Assembly (NCBI GenBank): GCA_022453515.1
Contig: JAJNNY010000077.1
Coordinates: 88,832-152,831 of the forward strand
Reading direction: 5' to 3'
From: Astrocystis sublimbata
Lineage: Eukaryota; Ascomycota; Sordariomycetes; Xylariales; Xylariaceae
DNA length: 64,000 bases
Shown here piece after piece: positions 21,618 through 34,891 of this stretch; position 1 is the stretch's first letter, and every line of letters begins with the position of its first letter. A model generated the notes under the pieces. That model made no database searches and was not told the DNA's origin. It saw only the letters and a list, made by a program, of their open reading frames with translations. A program made the position numbers and the translations under genes.

Positions 21618-23216
21618 GGTGTTGTAGTAATCTTGATATTCTTTCTTTTGGAGATAAGTAAAGGTAAGTGTGCTTTGAGATGAAAACGACCTCAAGCTCT
21701 GTGCTCTGTTTTTGGTGAGGGGTTCGTGCGTTCTGATGAAAGACGACGTAGTGCCACCCCCCAGGGAACCGACGTGGGGATGGGATGATGTGACTGGCTG
21801 GGATTTGTTTACTTGTAAGTTGTCGGGCAAGCAACAGGCCCCAGAACGATAGATAGATAAGGTAAGCTCTTGGCCTGTGATGCCTTTGGATGATGATAGT
21901 GTATTTGATCTGGGATACTGTGGATTCTTTGTGATAAGAAGGTCGAATGGAATAGAGCAACAAGTGGGAAGATGGAAAGCCTTACGGCATGCTCTATCAC
22001 CGGGAGTGACTGCTGCAGGTAGGGTGACGTGTTGGCCTGCTGACAGACTGACAGCCGTATTGAAGGTTAAGGTTTGGTGATCCTCTGCCTGGATCGGGCC
22101 TGCTCTCCTTCCCGCTCCGATACCTTACCAAGAGATACGAAGATCGGCTCTAAGTATATTTCCTAGCGCACATTAAACTACCCGAGTGGGCTTAGCGCAC
22201 TTTACGCGCTTGACTCAGCCATTAATACCTGTCCCGCCTGTCGCTACAGAAAGCCAATCAATTGATATCGAATCAACATGCTGAGAATCTTGGGCTACGT
22301 AACCTACCTAAATGTTCTAGCTCAAGTCGCTCTTGTAGATAATGCAATCAATGCAAGACTCAAGTTGTGAAGAGAAGACCTCAACCCACCTGCTCCAGGA
22401 AAGACTACCTTCGGAACTCGATGCCAGGAAACCACCGAATCCAGCGTCTCGGTACCTATTCATCCCGCTGCCGGTTCCCTTTTCGATAAACGCAGCTGTC
22501 TGTCCAGTAGGTATTCAACACAGCAGTGTGGGCAATGGACTGGCAGCGAGTCTTTCCCTAAGTACCTATACTGTTTGTTGACTTTCATCTGATTGGGCAT
22601 GGTTCCGCGCACGCATAGAGTCATCGATTAGAATACGAGGCACCAGCCAGTCGTGTTGTTCTTGCATTGCAAACCCCGTTGCACCTGGCGACTGTGCCCT
22701 TTTCCCGCAGGAAGCCTGGCTAGTCTCTGCCCCGGCCTGGTCCGAGATCTTGAAAACTGGCCCATGTCGTTATCCGGAACAGCGCCGAGGTCAGGTTCTC
22801 GGCCTGATCCGCAAGTCGCTAGACTTTCAAGAGGGTCATCACGAGTATGGCTTCCTCTGCCAGCAAATCCAATTACACACAACGGAAAATCCCCTCCATT
22901 ATGGGATCAAGCAATTCGATGCCTCATAACCCCCCTAAAAAACTGCTTCAAGGCTATGAGAGCACCTGGCAATTGGAACGCATAGCATGGAATATGGAGG
23001 AGGCCGGGGGCTCCAGGGGGCTGACATCTGACCCGACTTACAGCTTACCAGGGATCTTTCCGGGGTGAGGCAACTTGCGAGGGTATTTACATCAACTGCT
23101 TACTTCAACTTACCTACCTACTCAACTCCATGTAAGATGCATATCTTCTCTACCTACACTCCCCAAATTTTGAGATCGGATAATCGAGAAGACGTCTTTA
23201 TGAACCCAACCGCAAG
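21618..23216. other. Divergent intergenic region, 1.6 kb
   Basis: Lies between the IVY1-like (-) and Zn2Cys6 regulator (+) start codons. It holds short CCTA repeats near 23111, and several ORFs that match nothing and lack splice support. Confidence 0.5.
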
Positions 23217-25085
23217 ATGGCTAGGCAGCCCGGCTCTGGATGCATAACCTGCAGGTTAGTCCATTTCTCCGTACCTCGTATTTACTCATTAGTAGCGTGG
23301 CACCACTTGGGTCTATCTACTTTGCTCTACTTTGCTATAGTCGGTAGTATCTCGTCCCAGAATTCCGACCTCTTACCAAAGCTTATGTACATAGGTAGGT
23401 ACTAATTAGTCGTACGGCAGGATAGAATACGGCGCGTCAAATGCGACGAAGCCCGTCCTCGCTGCCGGCGCTGCCACAGCGCAAAACGGGCATGCGACGG
23501 CTATCTCCCTCATGACGCGCCCCTCTCCCGCCGGGCCCTCGCCGCCGCCGTCAAAGGCATGTCGTCGCTCGGCCCGGCGTCCCGGGCCCTGAGCCAGGTC
23601 CCGGACGCTTCACCGTCTCAGTCACAGTCGCAGTCACAGCAGCGGTCACCCCTCTCAAGCGAGTTCATGTTATTCGACCTATTCCGCCTCAGCACGGGCC
23701 CCTCAACGGCATCCTTCATGGGCTCGCCCTTCTGGGGCCGCGACCTGCTCCAGCTGGCGCACTCGGAGCGGGCCATCTGGCACGCCACCGTGGCTCTCGC
23801 CGCGCTGCAGCGCCGCTTCGAGCTCGAGGCCGGGAACAGAAACGGAAATGAGGATGCCGACACGAGTCTGATCGGCCGTGATGCCGAGATGCATTACATG
23901 CGCGCCATCACCCTCGGGCGGCAGCTGCGCGACCTCGCCAAGGTCCTGGCGCTGAGCCTCGCCCTCGGCGCCGCAGCCGACGTCATGGGCCGCCTCGCCG
24001 AGAGCCATCTGCACATCATGGCCGCGAGGCGGATGTTGACGCAGCAGGGCACCACCGAGGAGACGCTGCATGCCACCAAGGCTCTTGCCGGGCTTGACCT
24101 CGAGGCCATGTCCTACGGAGACATCACGGCGCCGTATCAGTATGAGGACACGGTGCCGTTGCGGAGGCTGGGGCTGGGGCGCGAGGGCGTAAACTGCCGC
24201 ATTGATTCTTATGAGGATGCTTCAGCGGGACTCATGTCCCTGGCTCGGTCTATGCAGCTGCTGGGAAACGAGCAGGTGCTGATCACGGGAGATCTAACAC
24301 CGGGATCTATCCAGCACGATCTCCTGGCCTGGGAAAATGGCATGGCACAGTTCGAAGCGCGGCAGGCCGTGCGATTCTCCCGAAATAACCTACTGCCGGC
24401 TCTGTCGCTGCGTCTATATGACGGCCTGGTCCGTTCCTTCGTGTTGGTCTCGCAGCCGGGGCCCGAGACCAAGTTCGACGCCGCCCTCGGCCTCTTTGCG
24501 AGGATGGTGGTGCTGGCCCGGGCCATTCTGCAAAGGATGACGGCCGGGAGCGTGGCGCCGCTCGCGCTCGAGCCCGGGCTGATCATCCCCTTGTTCGTGG
24601 TCGGAAGCAAATGCAGACATCCGCGGGTCAGGAGACGCGCTCTCGGGCTCTTGCAGCAGATGAACAGGCAAGAAGGCGTATGGAGGAGTGACGCGATAGC
24701 TACTGCCGTCGCGCAGATCATTCGGATAGAGGAACAGCTGGCAGACGATGTGCCGCTCGGCATCCCCCATTGTCCAGCATGTGTCGGACAGACGACGCTT
24801 TCCGACTCGGTCGATGGCAGTTGTCCGGTCTCGCGGCAATATGATCAGGAGTTGAAAGATACACTATCTGTCCCTTGGGAGACCTGGTCTCGCCCGCTCT
24901 CCGAGATCACCTCGTCATCAGAGAGCTGGGACGGCGTTCCAGTCATACCGGAGCTATGCAGAGTGGTCGGATTCGCTCCGATGCTGTCAACCAAAAAACG
25001 ACGTTTTGCGGGAAAGTTTTTGATGTCCTCGGGCCATCTACAAGGCGGGGTTGGATCCGTCAAGGAATTCTCGATATGTTACTGA
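23217..25085 (+). CDS. Zn(II)2Cys6 fungal transcription factor
   Basis: Two exons, 23217-23254 and 23426-25085, give 565 residues. The intron sits within the zinc cluster: exon 1 gives SGCITCR and exon 2 continues IRRVKCDEARPRCRRC then HSAKRACDGY, completing six Cys (C9, C12, C19, C26, C29, C36). The second exon starts after GATAG at 23421-23425; the nearer CAG at 23418-23420 would break frame. A Gln/Ser linker (SQSQSQSQQ) follows, then the helical fungal-specific regulatory domain (FMLFDLFRLSTGPSTASFMG; WHATVALAALQRRFE; LHIMAARRML), probably the Fungal_trans_2 type. It is a nuclear DNA-binding regulator whose targets are unknown. It is convergent with the S10 carboxypeptidase gene, only 77 bp apart. 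Confidence 0.9.
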
Positions 25086-25162
25086 AGAGATTTTGAAAAT
25101 ACGTTGAAAACTTACACACAACCAACAAAGTTGTTCACATCTTAAGTAATTAGACCTTGCCA

Positions 25163-27369
25163 TCACCGCCCAACTTTGATTCCCTTCGGGCTGACCACAA
25201 CGAAGTCCTCAATCAATGCTGTCCCGTCCGCAAGAGCCTTGATCTGCTCCTCAGTGCATGTAGCCGCCGCCACGTGAAGATAGCAAATATTCTCAGCTGG
25301 AGGAGGGAGTTCACGCGTGATGTTCCAGCTGCTTGTTGGACCCTTGGACCGGTAGCAGCGACTAGCCTTGACTTTCCCGGTTGCGACGTCCCTCCCAAAC
25401 ATACTGCGTTCAAATATGCGATAGGTCGTCTCAGGCTGATGGGATGTTACGCCGTGACCAGCTTGGAAGACGCGAGAGAACGAGATATTGCCATGTTGGC
25501 GAACGACGCCGCCTATGTAGGACGAGTTCGTTTTAAGATCAGCATATCCGGCGGAACGGAATGAAGGTGCCTGCGGATAGTCCATCGCAAGCGATACCTT
25601 CTCGCCGCCCATCCCTGCAATTAATCATGTCAGCATTGATGATGACATTTCCGCAGGTGTTGCTTGCTTGATAGAAGACGTACAATTACACCGATAGTCA
25701 AGATCCCCATACATCATGGCAATGCTGACTCCGCTCCTGGCAACATGTTCCAGAGACGCGATGCTCCTGATCATAGGGTCTCCGGTGACCGCCAGCATCG
25801 CAGTCTCCATCGTGTAGTCGTCGGCGGTGAAGTTGACGCGCACGCCGAGGTCCTCCTGGACCCATCTCTGGTTGAAGAAACCGTTGAAGTAGTCGTTCAC
25901 GTCACTCACGACTGAGCTTTGGGAAATGTCAAAGGATGACCGCTGTGGGTTTTGTTTGAGTGAGCTGTTTGCACAGGGACGAGACTTTCACGCTTACCCC
26001 TGATAGTGCGTACGATCCCTGAATGGTCTGGAAACACAGATCCATCGCCTTCAGGCACTCTGCGTTGACAAACTCATTTGTCCCTTGTCCGAACGGGTCC
26101 TTTGTCGCGGCGGCAGCTCTGCATGCGTCGATGCGGTCCTGGCAGGTAGTTACCAGACCCTCGAGTTCGGTGAAGGTGGTTTCGTTGTAAGCCTGGACGC
26201 CGTACGTGTTGTTGTATGCCATCTGTGGGTACGCTTCTACCTCGACACGGGAGTCGATGCAGCCATTGCCGATCCCCAGCGTGGCGAGTGACAGGACCGT
26301 GGCATTGGGATTCGGGTGGCTCTGGTTCCGGATCAGTTCGTTCTGCGAGATGGCGTGGGACATGAACGCCGGACCCCAAAATCCACCGTACTAATTACAG
26401 GAGGTGGGAAACGTCCTGTCAGCTACTTTGCTCGAGAATATCATGTGCACAGCAATACTTACCGATGTGGACCACAATGAAATTTGCTCGTTGCTAGTTT
26501 GATGTTCTGGAAACCTGACGACAGTTTGTCAGTGGCGTTCGCAAACATCGGTCAACATCTTGAAGACGTACTCCTGAAACCAGACTTGTGCGAATTGCCA
26601 CATTGTTCTCGCCGCCTGTAATGTAGTGCTGGGCGTTGTTTCGAGCGGTCGAGGATCCAGAATACCCTGGAGAGTTTCTGCGCTGGTCTCTGGCATGGTA
26701 CCGTTATGTGCCGCTGGGGTGAACTCATTGGTGAGGACGTTCAAGGTTCCGTTCCGTCGCTGCACGTACGAGACGCCGGTACCGACGGGTTGGTCGAGAT
26801 ACAACATGTTGACATGAGTATTCCATGAGAAGTCAGACACCGTCGTGCTATTCGAGTCTGGATCTATCAAGCATGGAAAATTCGACTGCGAATCGAGGGA
26901 GGTGTAGCCCGGGCCGCCGCCGGTGTAGATGGCCGTCGGTGCCTTTGCAGCATCGTTACGGGACTCTTGTGGCTCGGGTTAGTTGCTGTGACGTTGAGAA
27001 TTCATTACAAGAAGCTCGAAATGACGCACCAAAGTACCAAAAGAATAGGTTTGCGTCGTAGGCATTCTCGACACCTTCCAGTTGATCGAGGAGTCGGGCC
27101 GGGAGGGAAACGTAACCGCTCCAGGCCTTGACACCGGGTGTCGTCTCGCAAATGCTGGTCTTGTCAAGATGGTCAATTGCCAATTGCCAATTATTTTGAG
27201 ATTAAGGGGCATATATTACTTGTTTATACGATATCGATGCCCCTGGCCATCTTTCCGACAGAACTGAAGTCAAACCCGAGGGAGCGGGTAAAAATGAGGT
27301 AGCCGAAGCTGTCATCCCAAATCCTACTGTCGACCCCAACAAGGGCAGAGATAGGGAGATGTGCCTCAT
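25163..27369 (-). CDS. Secreted serine carboxypeptidase, family S10
   Basis: Seven exons, 27220-27369, 27030-27159, 26572-26965, 26463-26514, 25998-26390, 25684-25942 and 25163-25614, all in phase, give 609 residues. MRHISLSLPLLGSTVGFGMT is a likely signal peptide. Landmarks in order: GYVSLPARLL; FWYFESRNDAAKAP; GGGPGYTS; LYLDQPVGTGVSY; nucleophile Ser242 in WSTSYGG; catalytic Asp in YGDLDYRCNW; catalytic His in AGHGVTSHQPE. The nucleophile motif is STSYGG rather than the canonical GESYGG, so the Glu that helps bind the substrate C-terminal carboxylate is replaced by Thr, and the WLNGGPG motif reads IYTGGGPG. An intron falls directly after the catalytic Ser codon. It should act outside the cell or in the vacuole, on peptides; specificity may be unusual. 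Confidence 0.9.
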
Positions 27370-29085
27370 TGTGTGGTACCGAGCAAGAATATAATAGAGG
27401 ACTCGGCTCAATAGAAAGATGGCACGTTATCTGTAGTTTCACGGACGATCGTGTGGAATATACTTCATGACAACTGTCTGCCCCAACAAGGAGCCAAGGC
27501 CATATTTATATTGAGGTGAACGAGATCTAGGGGCTTGTTTTCCCTGGGCGCAGCAATTGCAGATGCGCCTTTACCATGGCATATTCGCTTCGCTTCTGCT
27601 TGGCTGGCGGCGTGGTCCTTATCTGCCGATGTGCCCAGGTATACCACACAGAAAATCTGATTGACGATTCATCATACCCGAATTTGCGGACCATGGCACC
27701 CTGTTCACTTGAGGGTTGCCTATTCGTGCCTACCGTTGTACCCAGCCCTGGACTGCTGCTTACTGCTGCGGTTGTTGTGTTATGCCTTTCCAAATTCCAA
27801 TCCCGGGATGTCAGAACACATGTCCGCCCACCACACCACCCACTTACACCCACCTAGGTCCTAAGTTGCGAGTTAACAATATCTTCGAATCGTTTATTGT
27901 CAGCCAATACATCTGGTTGTTGTGTTTGCAAATAGATACCTAGGTAGGTTATAGTATAAGTAAATCTGACCGTAAAAATGGGAAATTGGAGAGAGCGGAC
28001 ATGTTTTCTGACACCCACATGCCAAGGTTGAGAGGATGTCTCAAACCACCCTCACATACAGTCGAGATGTTGCATCGAGTCTGAGTCCGACTCTAGTGGT
28101 TGGCCAGCTCGCCAATTGACCAGAGGAGAGAGTCTCCCGAATGGCGAGCCGACCACTTAGATCGGCCGCATGAGCTCCACTAATACCCTCGGGGTAATCA
28201 ATGCCAACGAACCAGGTAAAATATATAATTATTACTTTGATCGTAAGCACTTCGAAAACAATATGTTAATACTTTGCTTAGATTGGGCAAGTTACTGACT
28301 ATTACTAGTCAACTAACGAATTACTTTGATGGTGGTGGTTGATGCTGCATGTACTTACGCACGATGTTGAGCAGGACGTCGTGTTGACAACTTGAGGCGC
28401 GTCCGGAAACTGGGATACCGAACCACGTTCACCCCTCTGCCATACCCGCGACCTGAGGTACAATGCCTAGCTGAGTAGAACGGGCTATTTTCTCTATTAC
28501 CCCCCCTTATGAGACCCATCGTAGACTTCTTGAGACAGCCCCGGTCTGTAGTTACGGAACAGGGAGTGTCGACACTTTAACAGAGGGATTAATTGAATAT
28601 GCTAGTAGTATCAGCATACACCGGAAGTAGATAAGCAGCATAGTCCCAAAAATAATAAATCAAAAGTTAAAGCGATAAAAAGAATAAACATGGATTAAGT
28701 ACTAATTAGCAGGCTTATAGTCTATTTTTAAACACGAGAACGAGCGAAACGCAGACCGTCATAGACCAGGAAAGTAATGAATTCAACGCTGTAAGTTAGT
28801 GATGTGGCGCTCTAGTCTAACCATGTCTATCTAATCAATCTATGGGGGTACATCTGTAGAAAGTGGTCGTCCAGCGGATTTTCCACCGCTTGGAACCCGT
28901 CCCATTGCCGGATGCCTTCCGCCCAGTCATTCGCCCAATCAGCCCCGGCCTGGAGAACGTCGCAAATGAAATCGACGATTCCGTTCCAAGCCCGCCGCAG
29001 TCGAGCGCCCTACAGCTCAAACCTCGTCATGCCCTGGGGTGGCTGACCCGCTATTCTACCAAAAAAACCGCTTGACTCGAGCCTT
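27370..29085. other. Intergenic region, 1.7 kb
   Basis: Promoter of the S10 gene and 3' flank of the thioesterase gene. An ACCTAGGT palindrome lies at 27938-27945. ORFs at 28835-29075 on both strands show no family features. Confidence 0.5.
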
Positions 29086-30111
29086 CTATAGCTCAGACTT
29101 CTTCTCCTGGGGCGGCAGACGCGCCTGGACGAACCGCTCCACCTCATTCATCTCCTCCTGACAGGCCGCGTGGGCCATACCGCTGCGCAGCCAATGGTTA
29201 GGGCCCATGTATTGTAATAACCAGCAGGAACAGGAATGGAGAAATGGGAAACAGAAAGTTGATCGACGTACGGATACTTCTTCATCGTGACACTGAAGTC
29301 CATTTTCTTGAGAACTTCGTACGACAAGTCGCCCAAGGCTTCCGGAACCACGGTATCAGCAGTACCGTGTGCCATCAAAACCGGCGTGTCGTTGTTGTTG
29401 TGGCTGTCCTTGACGAGGGCTTCGAACCTCTTATCGATCGGAAGCCAGCACGAGAGACCGACAACACCTCCTAGTTTGACCTTGGCCGTCAGCCCCGTGA
29501 GCAGGGCCATGGCGCCGCCCTGGGAGAAGCCGCCCACGATGATGCGGTTGGCTGGGATGCCGGCATCGATCTCGTCCTGGATGAGGCCGTTGACGTAGTC
29601 TCGCGTCTTCAGCAGACCAGGCTCGTCCTGGTTGTTTCTGAAGTCGTCAATCCGGCCGTTGAGGGCATTCTACATCATCGTCAACTAGGTCAATATCATG
29701 AATGACGCATAGAATAGTGGTCGAATCACAAGTCGACACGACATTATGCGTTGTCTTCTCGCCACAAATGAGTCAACGCCTAAACTTACGATATCAAACC
29801 ATCCGGGCATGGGCATGCCGCCAGCCTATAAGAATCGGTCAGTCAGCCCCGGTCCGGCCCCAGTCGGACAGGCCTCGCTCGCATGGGTCCAACGGCGGTC
29901 CCCGGAGCACAACACAACATACAGCGGTAATGGGAACGGCCGGGGCATTTGGCAGCACCCACTTGACCTCGTCGAACTTCTTGGTGCGGACCCAGCCTTC
30001 GACGGCCGGAGCCCAGCCGGCGCCCGTGTCGCCGAGGCCGTGCAGGAAGATGACGGTGGCCGTGTGCTTCGCAGACGCATTGAAGAGCAGCGGCCTCGCC
30101 ATGGATGCCAT
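29086..30111 (-). CDS. Acyl-protein thioesterase 1 (palmitoyl-protein deacylase)
   Basis: Four exons, 29923-30111, 29790-29825, 29272-29669 and 29086-29182, give 239 residues, the normal APT1/LYPLA size. The second exon is a 36-base microexon encoding AGGMPMPGWFDI, a conserved loop. The alpha/beta-hydrolase features are VIFLHGLGDTGAGW (oxyanion loop), nucleophile GGFSQGGAMA, catalytic Asp in HGTADTVVP and catalytic His in YPGMAHAACQEE (commonly GMGHS). The start MASMARPLL was preferred to a TTG-type extension to 30375. The enzyme removes palmitate from Ras, G-alpha and similar proteins in the cytosol. Confidence 0.93.
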
Positions 30112-30906
30112 CTTGGTGGGGGGATCGGCGATGATTGGCTCGGCTGAGCAAAAAGACAGGTAAAATGCTGCTAGCAAGGTGCTAAAAATGAAGCAATAGA
30201 AAGGCTTGCGGGCAAAGGAAGCTGAATGCGAATAGTTCGGTCCCAAGATCATCCAGTCCAATGTCGTGGCTGTGGTGTTGACGAGTAGGTATGTAGTTGA
30301 TGACTTTGACTCCAGCAGCAACCCTAGCTCAAGGTAATTGCAAACCCCCAACCTGAGTCCGACTAATGCTTTCACTGCTGATGGCAGTGACCCCGTATGG
30401 ACCCCACTATTGGCGCACCTGCATGCTATGGTGCTTTCCCTTGAACCCCGCCATCCCGACTCCTTGGCAGGCAGCCCTGAGGTCCTTTACCATCAGTTAG
30501 GTAGGTCTTACATGTAATGTAATATGTAGACTGCAGCCTGAATCAGTATCTACAGTTTTGGGTAGATACTTATTCGGTGACCCCCAGGCTCCCTGTCCGA
30601 TTGAGATAGGATCAATTCAATGTATAGTCGATTTGATGGCCTCTGAGAATTTTATAGCCTACCTGGTATGCATACTGTAGCACAATCGAAATGTAAAGAC
30701 ATCATGGTTAGCGAGTAGAGAGCTATTATTGGGAGCTAGGCTAAGCTAATCTAGGTACCTAGTGTTACCATCCGTAATCTTCCCCGTTTCCTCGTCAGTT
30801 CTCTTTTTAGTTCTCTTTTTAGTTTTCTCGTACAAAAGCCACCAAGTAAGCAAATTTATTAAGTTGCAAAATTCCACGAATCCCAGAAAACTACCGTTAG
30901 GTAATT
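30112..30906. other. Intergenic region
   Basis: Promoter of the thioesterase gene and 3' flank of the helicase gene. It contains the palindrome CTAGGTACCTAG (30751-30762) and a TTCTCTTTTTAG direct repeat near 30800-30824. No gene is supported. Confidence 0.5.
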
Positions 30907-33900
30907 TTAGAAGTCGATGAGGTTCACTTCGGGTTCCTCAATTGCACAATTAGCGTCCAAGTCGCACACCGTGCTGGAATACTCCCATTCCGGACTGTCC
31001 TCCAAGACGCGAACCCGGTCAGCTCTTCCCGCGTCATTGGCATCGTCGCTACCGGTAAGAACAAGCGGATGACCGCCGTTGGTGGCATCTGCAAGTCCAG
31101 ACATGCTCAAGTAGGTACCGGGAACTTCTATCTGCGACACGATACTGTCGACGATGTCGCGTGGTTCCTGGGATAGGCAGGGTGAGATACCGTTCTCTGC
31201 CGACGATCTTTCGACAAGCTCAGGCGTTGGAGTTCTCACGTTCTCTGCAACACCTCGTTCCCGTACGTTGCGTGTCCCACCCGTGCCCAGCGTGACCTGG
31301 CGAAAAGTCTCCGTCATCTTCGGAAAATCCCCATTACCACTGCTAGAGGAATGGCTAGAGCTGGACGACTGGAGGTACTCTTGTCGTTGTTGTGCATCAT
31401 GCTGTCGAGCGTCAAACTTTGTCCACTCTAGTGCAGATGTGCCTGAGCTTACAGGGCGACCGAATGCTGTACCGCGACCGTTGAAACCACGGCCGCGTGG
31501 TGCGTAGCCACCACGACGAATTCGCCCAACGCGCCCATCGCTTCCTGCAAATGGCAAAGCAACTGAATTGCGAGCGAATCGGTTCACCTGGATTCCATTT
31601 CTGAACGTATCGTCGTCCCAAACCTCGTCGGTGTGATATGCGCCCGAAAAGCCTTCACATTGGCAATGGCAATCTTCACCACAGAGCATCTCACACTTGT
31701 GCCCACAACTCAAAGCTCGTGCACAAGGCTCGAGGCAGATCAGTCGTTCATGTTGCACCCTGAAAACACCACGTTAGTAATGGGAACCTGCCAGTCTTCC
31801 AATGTTCAGCAAGATTGGATCATCATACCAATGACAACGGCGACCGCAGTCATGACCGCAATCAAGCTTTTCCGGACAATGCTCTGCGCAACCGCCATGA
31901 TATTTTAGCCACTCGTCAGGGTGGGTAATCCATGACGTTCTGTTGTGCTGCTGACAAGTGATGGGCAGTCTCTCATCTGAGCCAAGTCGGTTGTGGGCAC
32001 GGAATATTGCAGCAACCGGTGCCCACATCTTTCGTGACTCGTCGCATGCCTGTTCTAGATTGGTCAAGTTGCCGAATATGTAGAAGCCACGGCGGGCGCG
32101 GCTGATGGCGACAACTCCTCGGTTGCTGTCACGAAGGAAGCCCGCTTTGTGTGGTCCATCGCGACCGTTGCTGCGAACTAGGGACAGGATCACGATCTCA
32201 TTCTCCTCGCCTTGATACGAGTCAACAGTTCGAACATTCCTGAAAGGTTCTCGGTGCTTTAGTCTTCTGAACCTGCCTAGCAGCTTCTTGCACTGTCCTC
32301 TGTAGAAAGTCAACACCGTGATCTCGGTACCTTTGACGCCGTTCATCATCAGATAGTCGATAAATCGCACGATCATCTCGGCTTCAAGACAGTTGTACTT
32401 GCTCAAATTTTCATCTATTCCTTCATACCACGTATGATGGAACCAAAAGGACTGCTGCGCCATACCGGGGATAGCTGGGCGTGCATTGGGCTGGCAAACT
32501 ACCGGATGGTCTTCCAAGTGGGGATAGAAAGGGTTCAGAACCTCTCTGAGAATGGGACTCATTCTGCGCTGCATGTTCAGCATCGTGTAGGGCATGTCTT
32601 GCGTGACGAGTCGCTCAAACATGGAAACGCGGATGTTGTACGGAGGCTCGTCAAGGATAGGGGTATCGCACTGTGGCGTCAATTGCTGGTGATCACCAAC
32701 AAGAATGAGCTGCTGGAGCGACGGGTATACGGCAGAGAGAATACTCGCCTCTTTTGCTTCTGCGGCTTCTTCGATGAGCATTGTACGAGGCTTGAGAGCC
32801 GCAATCAAACCCCGATATTTGCACAGGCCAGTGGTCGTACATCCGATGATCTCGATTTGGGCCATCTTGATACAGCGTAAGTCCCTGAACCATCTGTTGG
32901 TTTTCAAGTCATTGCACAGTCGAGCGCTCTCTGTCAGCTCGGCGCGGAACTTTGCGAGGTGGAGACGCAGTAGCTCTCGTTGCCAGTACTGGTAAATTGC
33001 ACCTCTGTAACCCTCGCTAACATCCCACAGGTTGTCCCTCTTGAGCTCGTTGCGAATGACTAGGTCCGTCTCTGTGTGCCGTCGGGGATTGGCTCCGGTC
33101 CACTGGTATTTGATTGGAACCCATTTGCCATAGACCCCATCATCTTCATCATCGGCAATGCGGTCATCTAGCTCGATATCGAAGTCTTCAGCATCAGCAT
33201 CCACCGACTCGTCATCTTCTAGATCTTCAAAGTCCGGATCGATTGAGTTCATGGATGATGCCTCAATACGCTGCTCGCCGAGCCATTGAGCGAGCGGGCT
33301 GCTTGTCTCATCTTCATCGGAGGCATGAGACCACCCGTCTTCAGCTAGAAGAGAATCCAGCTGCTTCTGTGTGATGAGACCTGCTGCTTGAAGAGCTTCG
33401 GGGTCAATTAGCTCATCTGAGAAGATGCTGGTTACAAGCTCCTCTACCCTAGCTGTGTTCTTTCTATATGCCGAATCAATTGGTCTGTAATCTCCGTCTA
33501 CTTTGTGTCGGGGCGGCTTAGTGTGCTGACGCAACTGGTACATGCTATGGCGTTTGATCTCTTCATTCTGCGTTCGGCCGCCCAAACGGACAGTTTGGTA
33601 GCCTAGATTGATGAAGTGACACAGTATCTGATCAACGGCATGGTTCGTTTGAGCCGCCACAACAATGACGTTACGACCGCGCTGTGGTTCGCTGTCTAGC
33701 ATAATTTGAAGGGCTTGGACAGAGGTAAAGGTCTTGCCGGTTCCAGGAGGGCCTTGCACAATGCTGAGCTCCCTAGTGAGAATCCGATGAACAGCAGAGA
33801 GCTGAGAGTTGTCTAGGTTGCTGTATGTGGGAATATTGTCACCTTGGATACCGTCGCGAACATTGTAGCGTTTGAAAGACTCTTTAGCTTCGAAGAGACG

Positions 33901-34891
33901 CTCGCGGACAGTTTCGGCAGGCAAGGTAGACGAGCCAGGGACGTGATGGATGAGAGAGCGAATGTCCATTTCAGGATTCTTCTGAACGTACTCGGCCGGT
34001 AGGTCGCTCTTGTCGAGGCGGACTAGGTACTTGTCCAGACGTGTATCATTGCTTGCCACATGTTGCAGTCCTACCATGCAATGGCGTACGGCCTCAAAAT
34101 AGCCGCCACGAGCTTCGAGCATAACAAGCTCCGTCGTCGGATCAAGCACCGCATCATTCAAGTTGGCCCAGAAAATCTGAATAGTGGGCGGATTTCTTTC
34201 CAATCCATCGCGAATTGGACGGTCAGCGATGACTGCAGGCATGCAAATGGTTTTGAAGTTGTCAGCTGCGGTGGATAAGACCACAAGCTTCCCAGTAGCC
34301 AGACGTTGGGTTTGTGTCCACCGAATCTTCTTCTCGGCTCGTTGGGTCGAGAACTGGATTCGGCACATGGGGCCAAGACGAGTCAGGAGCATTCCTTGGA
34401 TAAAGACCTATGGGTGTTGGTTAGATTTGGAAGCATATGATATATCATTCCCCAGAGAGGTCTTACCTTGGTGTAGACACATATTTCTCGGTCGTCTACC
34501 ATGGTAGGATCCTCGCGGTACGTTCTCACCGCGTAACGCAGCATGGTAATAGCTTCTTCACGCTGAAGACGATAATGTGTCTCCATGTACGTATTCTTGT
34601 CTGGAAACGGATGCTCCCAATCATTGGGCAGGAGACTGTGGATTCTCTCCAGGTCCTCGGGGCTGTTCCAATCCGGGTTGAGATCTTGAGCTGTCGGGAT
34701 CTCAGGGTATGTCTGCCACTCAGGTACGCCGACAGATGAGGCAGGATTGAACTTCGTGTGGGCCTTGATGATTTCGTACTCATCCTAGAGTTTTCGGTGT
34801 CAGTATAGGGCATTGCGGGAGAACTAGCAGGTAAATCAAGTTGTTCATTTACCTTGTACTCCGACCCAACGCTTGGTACAGGTGTCTCCAT
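30907..34891 (-). CDS. NFX1-type zinc-finger SF1 helicase (ZNFX1 / Hrr1-like)
   Basis: Four exons, 34853-34891, 34467-34784, 31829-34407 and 30907-31759, give 1262 residues. The superfamily 1 helicase motifs are GPPGTGKT (about 338-345), LIEEAAEA (motif II), LVGDHQQLTP (III), VDSYQGEENEIVILSLVRS (V) and AISRARRGF (VI). An acidic insertion lies between motifs I and II (DFEDLEDDESVDADAEDFD). After the helicase come NFX1-type Cys/His fingers (CGHDCGRRCHW; CGHKCEMLCGEDCHCQC), split by the last intron, then an RGG-like tail (RGGYAPRGRGFNGRG). ZNFX1 in animals and Hrr1 in fission yeast work with RNA-directed silencing complexes; a silencing or RNA-surveillance role here is inferred. An additional upstream 5' exon cannot be excluded. 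Confidence 0.9.

Noticed and set aside
27224..27442. Alternative N-terminal ORF of the S10 gene
   Set aside because: A different frame without a signal peptide; the ATG at 27369 keeps phase through all seven exons.
28835..29075. Overlapping short ORFs on both strands
   Set aside because: No domain signal; likely 3' UTR of the thioesterase gene.
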